DNA from: JACMNW01 sp963708425
Lineage (GTDB): Bacteria > Pseudomonadota > Alphaproteobacteria > Rhodobacterales > Rhodobacteraceae
Direction of reading: 5' to 3'
Length of the DNA: 64,000 nucleotides
Assembly: GCA_963708425.1 (NCBI GenBank)
Contig: OY970206.1
Span: 1 to 64,000 of the forward strand
The position numbers were made by a program, and so were the translations under genes. Positions 8,109 to 16,788 of this stretch are shown piece by piece. How positions within the stretch are numbered: the first letter of the stretch is position 1; every line of letters starts with the position of its first letter. Below the pieces are notes generated by a model, which saw only the letters and a program-made list of their open reading frames with translations, did not search any database and was not told where the DNA came from.

Positions 8109-8395
8109 GGAAGTCAGTCTCCGTAGCTGAGGTTGCGTGCCGGACCATCCGGCCGTGGCAGCACACTGCTTGAAATGCCTAGCCGAAGTGATCGTGCGTG
8201 GGGCTAGATCGCTCGGCGCATCGTCTGTCGCGTTCATGCCTCGGCATGTGCCAGATCATCCGGTGGTTTGGGTTTGCGGCCGGATCCCGGCCGGTTGGCC
8301 CCGGGTCCGGGCGTTGACCACTTCGCGCCGAGGATGATCGCTGGATATACTTTAATATGATAGAATCATATCCGAACACGTGGGCATCTGGCGCC

Positions 8396-9025
8396 ATGAT
8401 GCAGCAAGCCACAGTCTACATCGTTGACGACGACCGCTCGCTTCGTGCCGCGCTCGAGTCATTGTTCGCGTCGGTCGGCCAGCCCTGCCGCTGCTTCGCC
8501 TCGGTGCAGGACTTTCTAGCCGGCTGGCGGGACGGCAGCGCGGGCTGCCTCCTGCTAGACGTGCGGATGCCGGGCATCGGCGGTCTGGAGTTCCAGTCGC
8601 AAGTCGACCGGCACGGGATTTCGTTGCCGATCGTGATGATGACCGGCTTCGGCGATGTCCCGATGACGGTCCGCGCCATGAAAGCCGGTGCAGTGGACTT
8701 CCTGACCAAGCCGTTCCGCGACCAGGAGCTGCTCGACGCTGTCTCGGCTGCGATGGCGCGGGATGCGGAGGCGCGGCGCAGCCGGGACGAGAGCGAGGGA
8801 GTGCGCCGGGCCTACGAGTGCCTCACCCGGCGCGAGCGTGAGGTGATGGTGCTGGTGACGGCGGGCAAGCTGAATAAGCAGGTGGCAGGCGATCTGGGGC
8901 TCAGCGAGATCACGGTAAAGATCCACCGCGGCTCGGTAATGCGCAAGATGGGTGCCCGGACCCTCCCCGACCTCGTGCGGATGGCTGATATGCTCGGCCT
9001 GGTTGCCGGCGTGATCCCGGGCTGA
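8396..9025 (+). CDS. FixJ/NarL-type two-component response regulator
   Basis: The 209-residue protein has an N-terminal receiver (acidic pocket D11-D13, phosphoacceptor D55 in LLDVRMPG, Thr in MMTGFGDVPMT, Lys in FLTKPF). A LuxR-type helix-turn-helix follows (LTRREREVMVLVTAGKLNKQVAGDLGLS, about residues 140-190). The closest architecture is FixJ. ATG 8396 (or 8399) is preferred because FixJ-like proteins begin just before the VYIVDDD strand. The frame also extends to ATG 8357. It lies immediately upstream of the FAD monooxygenase on the same strand, with a 157-bp gap. The sensor kinase at 5528-7483 is its probable partner. Targets may include the monooxygenase and the repeat protein, which is inference from position. 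Confidence 0.88.
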   Translation: MMQQATVYIVDDDRSLRAALESLFASVGQPCRCFASVQDFLAGWRDGSAGCLLLDVRMPGIGGLEFQSQVDRHGISLPIVMMTGFGDVPMTVRAMKAGAVDFLTKPFRDQELLDAVSAAMARDAEARRSRDESEGVRRAYECLTRREREVMVLVTAGKLNKQVAGDLGLSEITVKIHRGSVMRKMGARTLPDLVRMADMLGLVAGVIPG

Positions 9026-9182
9026 GGCCTGCCGAATTTGACCCTAGCCGGCTGCCCCACATACTTCAGTATGAACCGGACAGACCGATGGTAAGGGTGC
9101 TGATCCTTGCGTCTGGTGCACGGGCGAAGGGCTGTTCCTATAGCTTGATGGCAGAAACTTCCCTGCCACAAGGAACCCAAAG

Positions 9183-10361
9183 ATGTTGCCCAAATCCACT
9201 GAAGTTCTGATCGTCGGTGCCGGTCCGACCGGCCTTGCGCTTGCAATCACGTTGGCGCAGTCGGGCGTCCGCCCGCTAGTCGTCGAGCGGGAGCAGACCT
9301 TGCAGACCACCTCGCGCGCCGCTGTGATCCATGCCCACACCCTTGAAGTACTTGACCGGATCGGCGTCACCCGTTCGATGGTTGCCGAGGGCCGGCGAAT
9401 TGAGAACTTCGCCTTCCGGGACCGCGACCGCCTGCTTGGCAACATTCGCTTCGACGACCTGCCATCGACGCACCGCTACCTCCTGATGCTGCCGCAACAG
9501 CGCACCGAGGCGCTCCTCCTGGACCGCCTGGCCGAACTCGGCGGCGAGGTGCGGCGCGGGGTAACCTTTCTGGGCTACCGGGAAGAGCGTGGCATCGTTC
9601 ACGCCCAGCTTCAGTCAGCCGAGGGCAAGTTCGAGGTGACCACCCGGTTCCTCGTAGCCGCCGACGGAATACACAGCTCTGTTCGCGAGGCGGCCGGCAT
9701 CCCGTTCGATGGGGCGGTCTACGACGGGTCCTTCGTACTAGCCGACGTCCGGCTTGCGGGCGTGGCTCGGCGCGATGAGGTGACACTGTTCTTTTCGCCC
9801 GAGGGCCTCGTGGTCGTAGCCCCGCTGCCGGACGGCACTTGCCGGATCGTCGCTACGGCGGACGAGGCGCCCGAAAAGCCTGACGCGGCATTCATCCAGA
9901 GATTGCTGAACCGCCGCGGGCCGAAGACGCGCTCGGTCGGGCGCGTCATCGATATCGGGTGGAGCTCGCGTTTTCGACTGCACCATCGTCTGGCGCGAAG
10001 CTATCGCAACGGGCCAGTGTTCCTGATCGGCGACGCGGCCCATGCCCACAGCCCAGCTGGAGGCCAGGGGATGAACACAGGTCTGGTCGATGCCTGCACG
10101 CTGGGGCGGCTCATGTCGGACGTTGTGCGAGGAACAGCTTCCGAGCGGAGACTCGACGAGTACGAGAGGCTGCGTCGTCCGGCGGCGGCGAGCGTGCTAA
10201 AGCTGGCCGGACGGCTAACAGCCGCTGCGACCCTCCGCAGCCCATGGAAGCGCCGACTGCGCAATCTTGCGTTCGCTCTGGCGAGCAGCATTCCAGCTTT
10301 CCGTCGCCGCATCGCGCTCAATCTCTCTGGGCTGGCGCGGCGTGCCGCCACCTTGCCGTGA
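9183..10361 (+). CDS. FAD-dependent aromatic-type monooxygenase (PheA/TfdB/UbiH-like)
   Basis: The 392-residue flavoprotein has the dinucleotide-binding motif VLIVGAGPTGLALA (residues 8-21) followed by the Glu of VVERE. The second FAD motif is FLIGDAAHAHSPAGGQGMNTG, near residues 280-300. These define class A flavin monooxygenases, which hydroxylate aromatic or related substrates with NAD(P)H and O2. It is shorter than typical PheA/TfdB proteins (over 500 residues) because it lacks the C-terminal thioredoxin-like domain. Its end resembles UbiH/salicylate-type enzymes. The substrate is unknown. A decayed copy of its 3' third lies at 4195-4495. A FixJ-like regulator precedes it. Confidence 0.82.
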   Translation: MLPKSTEVLIVGAGPTGLALAITLAQSGVRPLVVEREQTLQTTSRAAVIHAHTLEVLDRIGVTRSMVAEGRRIENFAFRDRDRLLGNIRFDDLPSTHRYLLMLPQQRTEALLLDRLAELGGEVRRGVTFLGYREERGIVHAQLQSAEGKFEVTTRFLVAADGIHSSVREAAGIPFDGAVYDGSFVLADVRLAGVARRDEVTLFFSPEGLVVVAPLPDGTCRIVATADEAPEKPDAAFIQRLLNRRGPKTRSVGRVIDIGWSSRFRLHHRLARSYRNGPVFLIGDAAHAHSPAGGQGMNTGLVDACTLGRLMSDVVRGTASERRLDEYERLRRPAAASVLKLAGRLTAAATLRSPWKRRLRNLAFALASSIPAFRRRIALNLSGLARRAATLP

Positions 10362-10617
10362 CGTACCGAAAAGAGAGGCTGAAAAAGGGAGTCAGCGCCA
10401 GTGATAGGGCACCGGGGTAATGTCAGAGGAAACCGGTCTGCCAGGATTATGGTCGCTCAGTTGTTGGGTTGCGCGGCTCTGCTTCACGGCGAATGCCTTG
10501 GAATACAGCGACTGATGCCCCCAGATCTAGTTGAGGGAGCTTCAATCAGTCAGTACGGCAATTCCTCTGACAATGCCGCGCACGGGCACCCACATGACTG
10601 ACTCTGGAGAAAATCAA

Positions 10618-11013
10618 ATGCCTGTACGTTCCGAACGCACGGCCCTCATGGCACAGTGGATTCTGGCGGGGCCGTTCCTCATCCTCGGCGCATGGTGTGT
10701 CTTGGCACCAGGCAATGTCGAGGCTCTTGGCCTTAGGCCTGAGCATCGGATTGATACTCAGGCTTCACGCGTGCTCATAGGCTGCTTCGGCGCCCAAGCA
10801 ATGATCTCGGGTCTCTTTGCGGCCTTCAGCCGGTTCACGCGCATAACCTTTTTGGCCTATGGCATCGGCCTGCTTCCATTCTTCTGGTTCAACTACCATT
10901 TCGCGATAGCCAATCCAATTTTCACCGTTTTCATGCTTATCGACTTCGTATCGAATGCGATCATGCTGGTGCTTTGCTTCATAGGCTGGCGCGCGCTCGC
11001 GCCGGATTGTTGA
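10618..11013 (+). CDS. Small four-helix membrane protein, function unknown
   Basis: ATG 10618 follows CTGGAGAAAATCAA, a good ribosome site. The 131-residue product has about four hydrophobic helices (WILAGPFLILGAWCVLA, VLIGCFGAQAMISGLFAAF, FLAYGIGLLPFFWF, FMLIDFVSNAIMLVLCFIGW). It has short polar ends and looks like a small integral inner-membrane protein. I do not recognise a named family. It is separated by 256 bp from the upstream monooxygenase and by 629 bp from trbB, so it is probably a single-gene transcript within the accessory region. A longer reading from ATG 10594 is possible. Confidence 0.65.
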   Translation: MPVRSERTALMAQWILAGPFLILGAWCVLAPGNVEALGLRPEHRIDTQASRVLIGCFGAQAMISGLFAAFSRFTRITFLAYGIGLLPFFWFNYHFAIANPIFTVFMLIDFVSNAIMLVLCFIGWRALAPDC

Positions 11014-11642
11014 GTCATGGAGCTTTGTCAGAAAGAATGCTCCGATGGGGTGTTGTCAGGGGAACCTCGTTTGCGGCGGGACAAGGCAGTGATGCATCAG
11101 AACCATCGCGTCATGGGACGGCAAGTCATGGCACTGCGATCCCATATAAAGCTTCTGTTTCGGCCCGGGCTTAACCAACCGGAAAACGGCACGCAGACGA
11201 ACTTGCTGTGCCCTGTTGAGGCAGCCCGACCGCCGCATCTGCCCCCGCACAGCAGACCGCGTGGCGGTAGCAATGCTGCGACGTCAACAAACGGCTGCTT
11301 CGAGGGAGATGCATCGCGGCGACGGACACGCCGTGAATGACGGCTATGGGCCGGGTGCGTTTCTGCAGGTGCGAAGCGATCCCTGCCGCCGCATCTCGTC
11401 CAAATGTCGCCGAAAGGCTCTTTCGAGGCATTCGCCGCGCGCGCCTCGAACAACCGCACACTGATTGGCCGGTCTTTTGACCAGCCCCCTGCCCGGCCTC
11501 CTGAACCGCCCTGCCGTTTACCTGTCTTTCTACGCCAACTCCCTACTACGCCCTTGAAGTTGTTGCGCAGCGACGGTTTCCGGTTCTCTTAATCGACCCC
11601 GATCCGGGGCCGTCATTTGACGCCCCACCTGAGGGGACGCGC
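11014..11642. other. 629-bp gap ahead of the conjugation operon, no gene seen
   Basis: I see no frame with a convincing ribosome site or protein-like composition on either strand. In related elements traG and a CopG-type gene usually occupy the space upstream of trbB, and neither is recognisable here. Two short GC-rich inverted repeats lie just ahead of trbB (CCCCG/CGGGG at 11597-11609 and CCCC/GGGG at 11623-11636). The second overlaps the trbB ribosome site. The operon promoter must be in this gap but I cannot define it. Confidence 0.4.
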
Positions 11643-12623
11643 ATGACAACTTCATTCCAGCACTCGGAGGCACTTTCTCGCGGCAGCCGCATGTTGCGGA
11701 CCGCCCTCGGCCCGGACATCGCCCGGTTTCTGGAGGACGACGAGGTCGTCGAGATCATGCTCAACCCCGACGGTCGGCTCTGGATCGACCGCCTGTCGAC
11801 TGGCCTTGCCGCAACCGATCAGCGCCTATTGGCCGCCGATGGCGAACGCATCATCCGGCTGGTCGCACACCATGTCGGGGCCGAGGTGCATGCAAGCGCC
11901 CCGCGCGTCTCCGCCGAACTGCCCGAAACCGGCGAGCGTTTCGAGGGTCTGCTGCCACCGGTCGTGACTGCCCCGACGTTCGCGATCCGCAAACCCGCCG
12001 TCGCGGTCTTCACACTCGCCGATTATGTCGGGGCAGGTATCATGACGGAGGGCGAAGCCGACTGCCTTCACACTGCGGTTGCCACCCGCCAGAACATCCT
12101 CGTCGCGGGCGGCACGTCGACCGGCAAGACCACCCTGACCAACGCGCTTCTGGCCGAGGTCGCCAAGACCGACGACCGGGTGGTGCTGATCGAGGATACC
12201 CGTGAGTTGCAATGTGCGGCGCCGAACCTTGTGGCGCTTCGCACCAAGGACGGCGTCGCATCGCTCTCCGACCTGGTCCGCTCTAGCCTGCGGCTGCGCC
12301 CGGACCGTATTCCCATCGGCGAGGTGCGCGGCCCCGAGGCGCTGGATCTCCTGAAGGCCTGGGGCACCGGCCATCCCGGCGGCATCGGCACGATCCATGC
12401 CGGCAGCGCCATCGGCGCGCTGCGCCGTCTGGAGCAACTGATCCAGGAAGCCGTCATCACCGTGCCCCGCGCGCTGATCGCCGAGACGATCAATCTCATC
12501 GCCGTGCTGGCCGGGCGCGGAACCTCCCGCCGCCTCGTTGAGCTGGCCTGCGTCGAGGGTCTTGGCCCGACCGGCGACTATCGCCTCACCCCTGCAAACT
12601 CCGTTCCAGAAGGAGCCGCCTGA
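11643..12623 (+). CDS. trbB: TrbB, type IV secretion ATPase (VirB11 family)
   Basis: The 326-residue cytoplasmic ATPase has a P-loop GGTSTGKTT near residue 157, an acidic VVLIEDTREL box near 185, an Asp/Arg-rich LRPDRIPIGEVRG segment, and GHPGGIGTIHAGSA. This is the full signature of the VirB11/TrbB hexameric ATPases that power mating-pair pilus assembly and DNA transfer. GAGGGGA precedes the ATG. The stop codon overlaps the trbC start by one base. It is the first gene of the trbBCDEJKLFGI operon. Confidence 0.95.
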   Translation: MTTSFQHSEALSRGSRMLRTALGPDIARFLEDDEVVEIMLNPDGRLWIDRLSTGLAATDQRLLAADGERIIRLVAHHVGAEVHASAPRVSAELPETGERFEGLLPPVVTAPTFAIRKPAVAVFTLADYVGAGIMTEGEADCLHTAVATRQNILVAGGTSTGKTTLTNALLAEVAKTDDRVVLIEDTRELQCAAPNLVALRTKDGVASLSDLVRSSLRLRPDRIPIGEVRGPEALDLLKAWGTGHPGGIGTIHAGSAIGALRRLEQLIQEAVITVPRALIAETINLIAVLAGRGTSRRLVELACVEGLGPTGDYRLTPANSVPEGAA

Positions 12624-12955
12624 TGCTCAGGTCCGTGATCCATCTCCCAACAGTACTCCCCGTCCTCGGCATCGCCGCAGCACTTGCGTTGACCCTGGCC
12701 ACAGGCGCGCAAGCGGCAGGCTCGTCGATGCCCTGGGAAGCGCCGCTGCAATCCATCCTCGAATCCATCGAAGGCCCGGTGGCAAAGATCATCGCGGTGA
12801 TGATCATCATCATCACCGGGCTGACGCTGGCCTTCGGCGACACCTCGGGCGGCGCGCGGCGCCTCATCCAGATCGTCTTTGGCCTCTCGATCGCCTTTGC
12901 CGCCTCGTCCTTCTTCCTGTCGTTTTTCTCCTTCGGTGGCGGGGTGGTGGTGTGA
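12623..12955 (+). CDS. trbC: TrbC, conjugal pilin-like protein (VirB2 family)
   Basis: The 110-residue protein has a long N-terminal signal peptide ending at about ATGAQA (residues 28-33). Two hydrophobic helices follow (IIAVMIIIITGLTLAF and LSIAFAASSFFLSFFSF), the architecture of VirB2/TrbC pilins. In the Trb family the precursor is processed and often cyclised to form the pilus subunit. It sits in the canonical position between trbB and trbD and overlaps both start/stop junctions by one base, so translational coupling is likely. Confidence 0.9.
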   Translation: MLRSVIHLPTVLPVLGIAAALALTLATGAQAAGSSMPWEAPLQSILESIEGPVAKIIAVMIIIITGLTLAFGDTSGGARRLIQIVFGLSIAFAASSFFLSFFSFGGGVVV

Positions 12956-13224
12956 TGCACGCAGAGGACGACATCCCAGGCTTCTCGGTCCCCGTTCACC
13001 GCTCGCTGACAGAGCCGATCCTGCTTGGCGGCGCGCCCCGCGCCCTTGCCATCGCCAATGGCACGCTGGCCGCGGCCGTCGGCCTCGGCCTGCGCCTCTG
13101 GCTTGTCGGTATAATCATCTGGGCCATCGGCCATGGTCTCGCCGTCTGGGCCGCCCGCCGCGATCCCTTGTTCGTCGATGTCGTGCGCCGCCATCTGCGC
13201 ATTCCCGCGCATCTGTCGGTCTGA
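12955..13224 (+). CDS. trbD: TrbD, inner-membrane conjugation protein (VirB3 family)
   Basis: This is an 89-residue protein with a polar N-terminus (PGFSVPVHRSLTEPILLGGAPR), one long hydrophobic region (about 33-65), and a basic tail (RRDPLFVDVVRRH) typical of TrbD/VirB3. It associates with the TrbE ATPase during pilus assembly. The start ATG overlaps the trbC stop in TGATG. Gene order and size agree with the family. Confidence 0.9.
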   Translation: MHAEDDIPGFSVPVHRSLTEPILLGGAPRALAIANGTLAAAVGLGLRLWLVGIIIWAIGHGLAVWAARRDPLFVDVVRRHLRIPAHLSV

Positions 13225-13234
13225 GGGTGCCACC

Positions 13235-15754
13235 ATGATGAACCTGCGCGAATACCGCCGCACCGCCCGCCAGCTCGCGGACTTCCTGCCCTGGGCGGCA
13301 CTGGTGGGGAAGGGGGTGATCCTCAACAAGGACGGCTCCTTCCAGCGAACCGCCCGGTTCCGGGGGCCGGACCTGGAAAGCGCCGTGCCCGCTGAACTGA
13401 TCGCCGTGGCGGGCCGGATCAACAACGCCCTGCGGCGGCTGGGATCGGGCTGGGTGGTCTTCGTCGAGGCACAGCGCAAGCCGACAACCGCATACCCTAC
13501 GAGCGGGTTTCCCGATGCGGCCTCGGCGCTGGTCGAAGCCGAACGCAAGGCGGCGTTCGAGGGGGAGCGGGATGGCGATGCGCCGGGCGACGCTGCGCCA
13601 GCGCGGAACGCGGAACACTTCGAGTCCCGCTACTTCCTAACCTTCCTTTATCTGCCGCCCGCCGAGGAAACCGCGCGGGCCGAGCGCTATCTTTACGAAG
13701 GGCGCGACCAAAGCACCGGGGCAAATGCGCATGAGCTGCTGGCGGGATTCATCGACCGCACCGACCGTGTGCTGCAACTGATCGAAGGCTTCATGCCGGA
13801 ATGCGCCTGGCTCGACGACCCGCAAACCCTCACTTACCTCCACAGCACGATCTCGACCAAGGTCCAATCGGTGCGTGTCCCCGAGGTGCCGATGCATCTC
13901 GACGCGCTGCTCGCCGATCAGCCGCTGACCGGCGGTCTTGCCCCGATGCTGGGCCCGGCGCATCTGCGCGTTCTCACCATCACCGGTTTCCCCTCGGCCA
14001 CCACGCCCGGCATTCTCGATGAATTGAACCGCCTCGCCTTTCCCTATCGCTGGTCCACCCGCGCGATCCTCCTCGACAAGACCGATGCCACGCGGCTCCT
14101 CGGCAAGATCCGCCGCCAGTGGTTCGCCAAGCGCAAATCCGTTGCGGCGATTCTGAAGGAGATCATGACCAATGAGGCCTCCACGCTCCTCGACAGTGAT
14201 GCCAGCAACAAGGCGGTGGATGCCGACGAGGCGCTGCAGGAGCTTGGCACCGATCTGATCGGCGAGGCCTATGTCACGGCAACCGTCACGGTCTGGGACG
14301 AGGGTCCACGGAGCGCCGACGAGAAGCTGCGCCTCGTCGAGAAGGTCATTCAGGGTCGGGATTTCACCTGCATTGCCGAGACGGTGAATGCCGTCGAGGC
14401 CTGGCTCGGCTCTCTGCCGGGCCACGCTTACGCCAATGTCCGACGACCGCCGGTCTCGACCCTCAACCTTGCGCATATGATCCCGCTCTCCGCCGTCTGG
14501 GCCGGACCGGAACGCGACAACCATCTGGGCGCACCGCCCCTGTTCTTCGCGCGCACCGAGGGGGCCACCCCGTTTCGCTTCTCGCTGCATGTCGGCGATG
14601 TCGGCCACACGCTGGTGATCGGCCCGACCGGGGCGGGCAAGTCCGTGCTTCTGGCGCTGATGGCGCTGCAGTTTCGCCGCTATGCGGGCGCCCAGGTTTT
14701 TGCCTTCGATTTCGGCGGCTCGATCCGCGCAGCAGCCCTCGCCATGGGCGGCGACTGGCACGATCTGGGTGGAGCCTTGTCCGACAATGCCGCCGAGCCG
14801 ATCGCCCTGCAGCCGCTCGCGCCAATCGAAGACGCCGCCGAGCGCAGCTGGGCCGCAGGCTGGATCGCCAGCATGCTCGCGCGGGAAGGCGTCCCGGTCA
14901 CGCCGGAGGTGAAGGATCACCTCTGGTCGGCGTTGTCCTCGCTCGCCTCCGCCCCGATCGGCGAGCGCACCCTGACCGGCCTTGTCGTCCTCCTGCAATC
15001 GCTGGACATCAAGCGCGCGTTGCAGCCCTATTGCCTGGGCGGCCCCTTCGGACGCCTCTTGGATGCCGAGATCGAGGACCTGGGAGCCGCCCGGGTGCAG
15101 GTCTTCGAGACCGAGGGCCTGATCAGCACTGGCGCCGCCCCCGCCGTCCTTGCCTATCTCTTCCACCGGATCGAGGCGCGGCTGGACGGGTCGCCCACGC
15201 TGCTGATCATCGATGAAGGCTGGCTGGCACTCGACGATGACGGGTTCGCAGGGCAGCTCCGCGAATGGCTGAAGACCCTGCGCAAGAAGAACGCGAGTGT
15301 CGTCTTCGCCACCCAGTCGCTCTCCGACATCGACGGCAGCGCCATCGCCCCCGCCCTCATCGAAAGCTGCCCGACCCGACTCTTTCTGCCCAACGAACGC
15401 GCCATCGAGCCGCAGATCAGGAGCATCTACCGCCGCTTTGGCCTCAACGACCGCCAGATCGAGATTCTGGCCCAAGCCACCCCGAAGCGCGACTATTACT
15501 GCCAGTCGCGGCGCGGCAACCGCCTCTTCGACCTCGGTCTCGGCGAGATTGCCCTCACCTTCACAGCCACCTCGTCCAAATCCGACCAACTGGCCATCGC
15601 GCGGGTTCTAGCCGCGAGCGGGCGGGACGGCTTTGCCGCCGCCTGGCTCCGCGAACGCGGCCTCGACTGGGCCGCTGACCTGATCCCGGACTTGGTCCTG
15701 TCGTCCTCCATCACGGAGCCCGTCCTTCCAACAGAACAGGAGATAACTCTATGA
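13235..15754 (+). CDS. trbE: TrbE, conjugal transfer ATPase (VirB4 family)
   Basis: The 839-residue protein has the CagE/TrbE N-terminal domain to about residue 400. The ATPase half has Walker A GPTGAGKSVLL near residue 465 and Walker B LLIIDEGWLALDD near 655. Conserved TQSLSDI and RLFLPN segments follow, a typical VirB4/TrbE layout. It energises pilus subunit handling at the inner membrane. The open frame extends further upstream, but ATG 13235 (MMNLREYRRTARQLADFLPWA) is the family-like start, with GAGGGT ahead of it. The end overlaps trbJ by 4 bp (ATGA). Confidence 0.95.
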   Translation: MMNLREYRRTARQLADFLPWAALVGKGVILNKDGSFQRTARFRGPDLESAVPAELIAVAGRINNALRRLGSGWVVFVEAQRKPTTAYPTSGFPDAASALVEAERKAAFEGERDGDAPGDAAPARNAEHFESRYFLTFLYLPPAEETARAERYLYEGRDQSTGANAHELLAGFIDRTDRVLQLIEGFMPECAWLDDPQTLTYLHSTISTKVQSVRVPEVPMHLDALLADQPLTGGLAPMLGPAHLRVLTITGFPSATTPGILDELNRLAFPYRWSTRAILLDKTDATRLLGKIRRQWFAKRKSVAAILKEIMTNEASTLLDSDASNKAVDADEALQELGTDLIGEAYVTATVTVWDEGPRSADEKLRLVEKVIQGRDFTCIAETVNAVEAWLGSLPGHAYANVRRPPVSTLNLAHMIPLSAVWAGPERDNHLGAPPLFFARTEGATPFRFSLHVGDVGHTLVIGPTGAGKSVLLALMALQFRRYAGAQVFAFDFGGSIRAAALAMGGDWHDLGGALSDNAAEPIALQPLAPIEDAAERSWAAGWIASMLAREGVPVTPEVKDHLWSALSSLASAPIGERTLTGLVVLLQSLDIKRALQPYCLGGPFGRLLDAEIEDLGAARVQVFETEGLISTGAAPAVLAYLFHRIEARLDGSPTLLIIDEGWLALDDDGFAGQLREWLKTLRKKNASVVFATQSLSDIDGSAIAPALIESCPTRLFLPNERAIEPQIRSIYRRFGLNDRQIEILAQATPKRDYYCQSRRGNRLFDLGLGEIALTFTATSSKSDQLAIARVLAASGRDGFAAAWLRERGLDWAADLIPDLVLSSSITEPVLPTEQEITL

Positions 15755-16506
15755 CCTACATACACCGTCACATCTCCTGCCTCGCCGCCCTGTTGCTCGG
15801 CTCGCCCGCAGTCCTCATCGCGATTCCGCCCGAACCTGCCTACGCCTGGCGGATTGTCTATGATCCGAGCAACTACGCCCAGAACGTGTTGCAGGCCGCC
15901 CGCGCGCTGGAGCAGATCAACCAGCAGATCGCGCAACTGCAGAACGAAGCGCAGATGCTGATCAACGACGCGCGCAATCTCGCGAGCCTGCCGACGTCTT
16001 CCCTCGAAGCGCTGCAGCAATCGGTCGCGGAGACTCAAGCGCTTCTCGGCGAAGCTCAAAAGATTGCCTATGATGTGCAGGCCATCGACGAAGCCTTTGC
16101 CACCGACTATGGCGCGGCCTCGACCACCGCCACGGATCAGGCTCTGATCGACGGCGCACGCGACCGCTGGCTGACGACTGTCGGCAGCCTGCAAGACGCG
16201 ATGCGGGTACAGGCGGGCGTCGTCGGCAATCTCGAGACCGGTCGCGCCGAGATGGAAAGCCTGATCGGGGCGAGCCAGAACGCGACCGGAGCCCTGCAGG
16301 CGACCCAGGCCGGCAACCAGATCCTCGCCCTGCAATCCCAGCAGATCATGGATCTGACGGCCCTTCTGGCGGCGCAGGCCCGCGCGGCGAGCCTTGAAGC
16401 CGCCGCAGAAGCTGCCGCCCAGGAACAGGCCGCCGAGCAGCGCCGGAGGTTTCTGGAGCCGGGTGACGGCTACCAGCCCGGCAATGCCACGATGTTCCGG
16501 CCATGA
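15751..16506 (+). CDS. trbJ: TrbJ, periplasmic conjugation protein (VirB5-like)
   Basis: The 251-residue exported protein has a signal peptide ending near PAYA (about residue 30). A helical Gln/Ala-rich body follows (QNVLQAARALEQINQQIAQLQ and later repeats of this kind), probably coiled coil as in TrbJ/VirB5, the minor pilus-tip adhesin. The start overlaps the trbE stop (ATGA). The C-terminal Ala/Glu/Gln-rich region (about 205-230) is low complexity, as is usual in the family. Confidence 0.9.
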   Translation: MTYIHRHISCLAALLLGSPAVLIAIPPEPAYAWRIVYDPSNYAQNVLQAARALEQINQQIAQLQNEAQMLINDARNLASLPTSSLEALQQSVAETQALLGEAQKIAYDVQAIDEAFATDYGAASTTATDQALIDGARDRWLTTVGSLQDAMRVQAGVVGNLETGRAEMESLIGASQNATGALQATQAGNQILALQSQQIMDLTALLAAQARAASLEAAAEAAAQEQAAEQRRRFLEPGDGYQPGNATMFRP

Positions 16507-16784
16507 GCCGGTCGTTGCTCGGCAAAGGCCTGATCCTGCTCGGGACCGCGATGATCCTGACGATGATCGTGATCGGCATGATTGGTGAAGTCACCCAGGA
16601 CGGGCAGAAAGCTGCTACACGTCGGTCCCCCACCAATTCCACGCCCAACCCGCAGCAGTCCGAACTGCTGCGCTGCCAGAGCATCGGCGAAGCCGCAACG
16701 CAGGATGCCGCCTGTCTCGCCCTTTGGGCAGAGACCCGGCGGCGGTTCCTGACCCCTGCTTTGGCAACCAGCGAGGGTAACTGA
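16503..16784 (+). CDS. trbK: TrbK-like putative entry exclusion protein
   Basis: This is a 93-residue protein with one N-terminal membrane helix (LILLGTAMILTMIVIGMIG). A periplasmic tail follows with two Cys, in LLRCQSIGEAA and AACLALWAE. Position, size and the conserved Cys/Trp C-terminus fit the alternative TrbK family found between trbJ and trbL in alphaproteobacterial elements. That family is annotated as putative entry exclusion. It overlaps trbJ by 4 bp. There is no lipobox, unlike RP4 TrbK, so the functional assignment rests on context. Confidence 0.75.
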   Translation: MSRSLLGKGLILLGTAMILTMIVIGMIGEVTQDGQKAATRRSPTNSTPNPQQSELLRCQSIGEAATQDAACLALWAETRRRFLTPALATSEGN

Positions 16785-16788
16785 GATC

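Noticed and set aside
11017..11464. Small genes in the gap before trbB
   Set aside because: Several overlapping frames on both strands have Arg/Pro/Cys-rich composition typical of non-coding GC-rich DNA and no ribosome sites.
13637..15589. Long (650-codon) open frame antisense to trbE
   Set aside because: It is an artefact of high GC content opposite a well-conserved ATPase gene. The translation is Gly/Asp/Glu-rich without motifs or a ribosome site.
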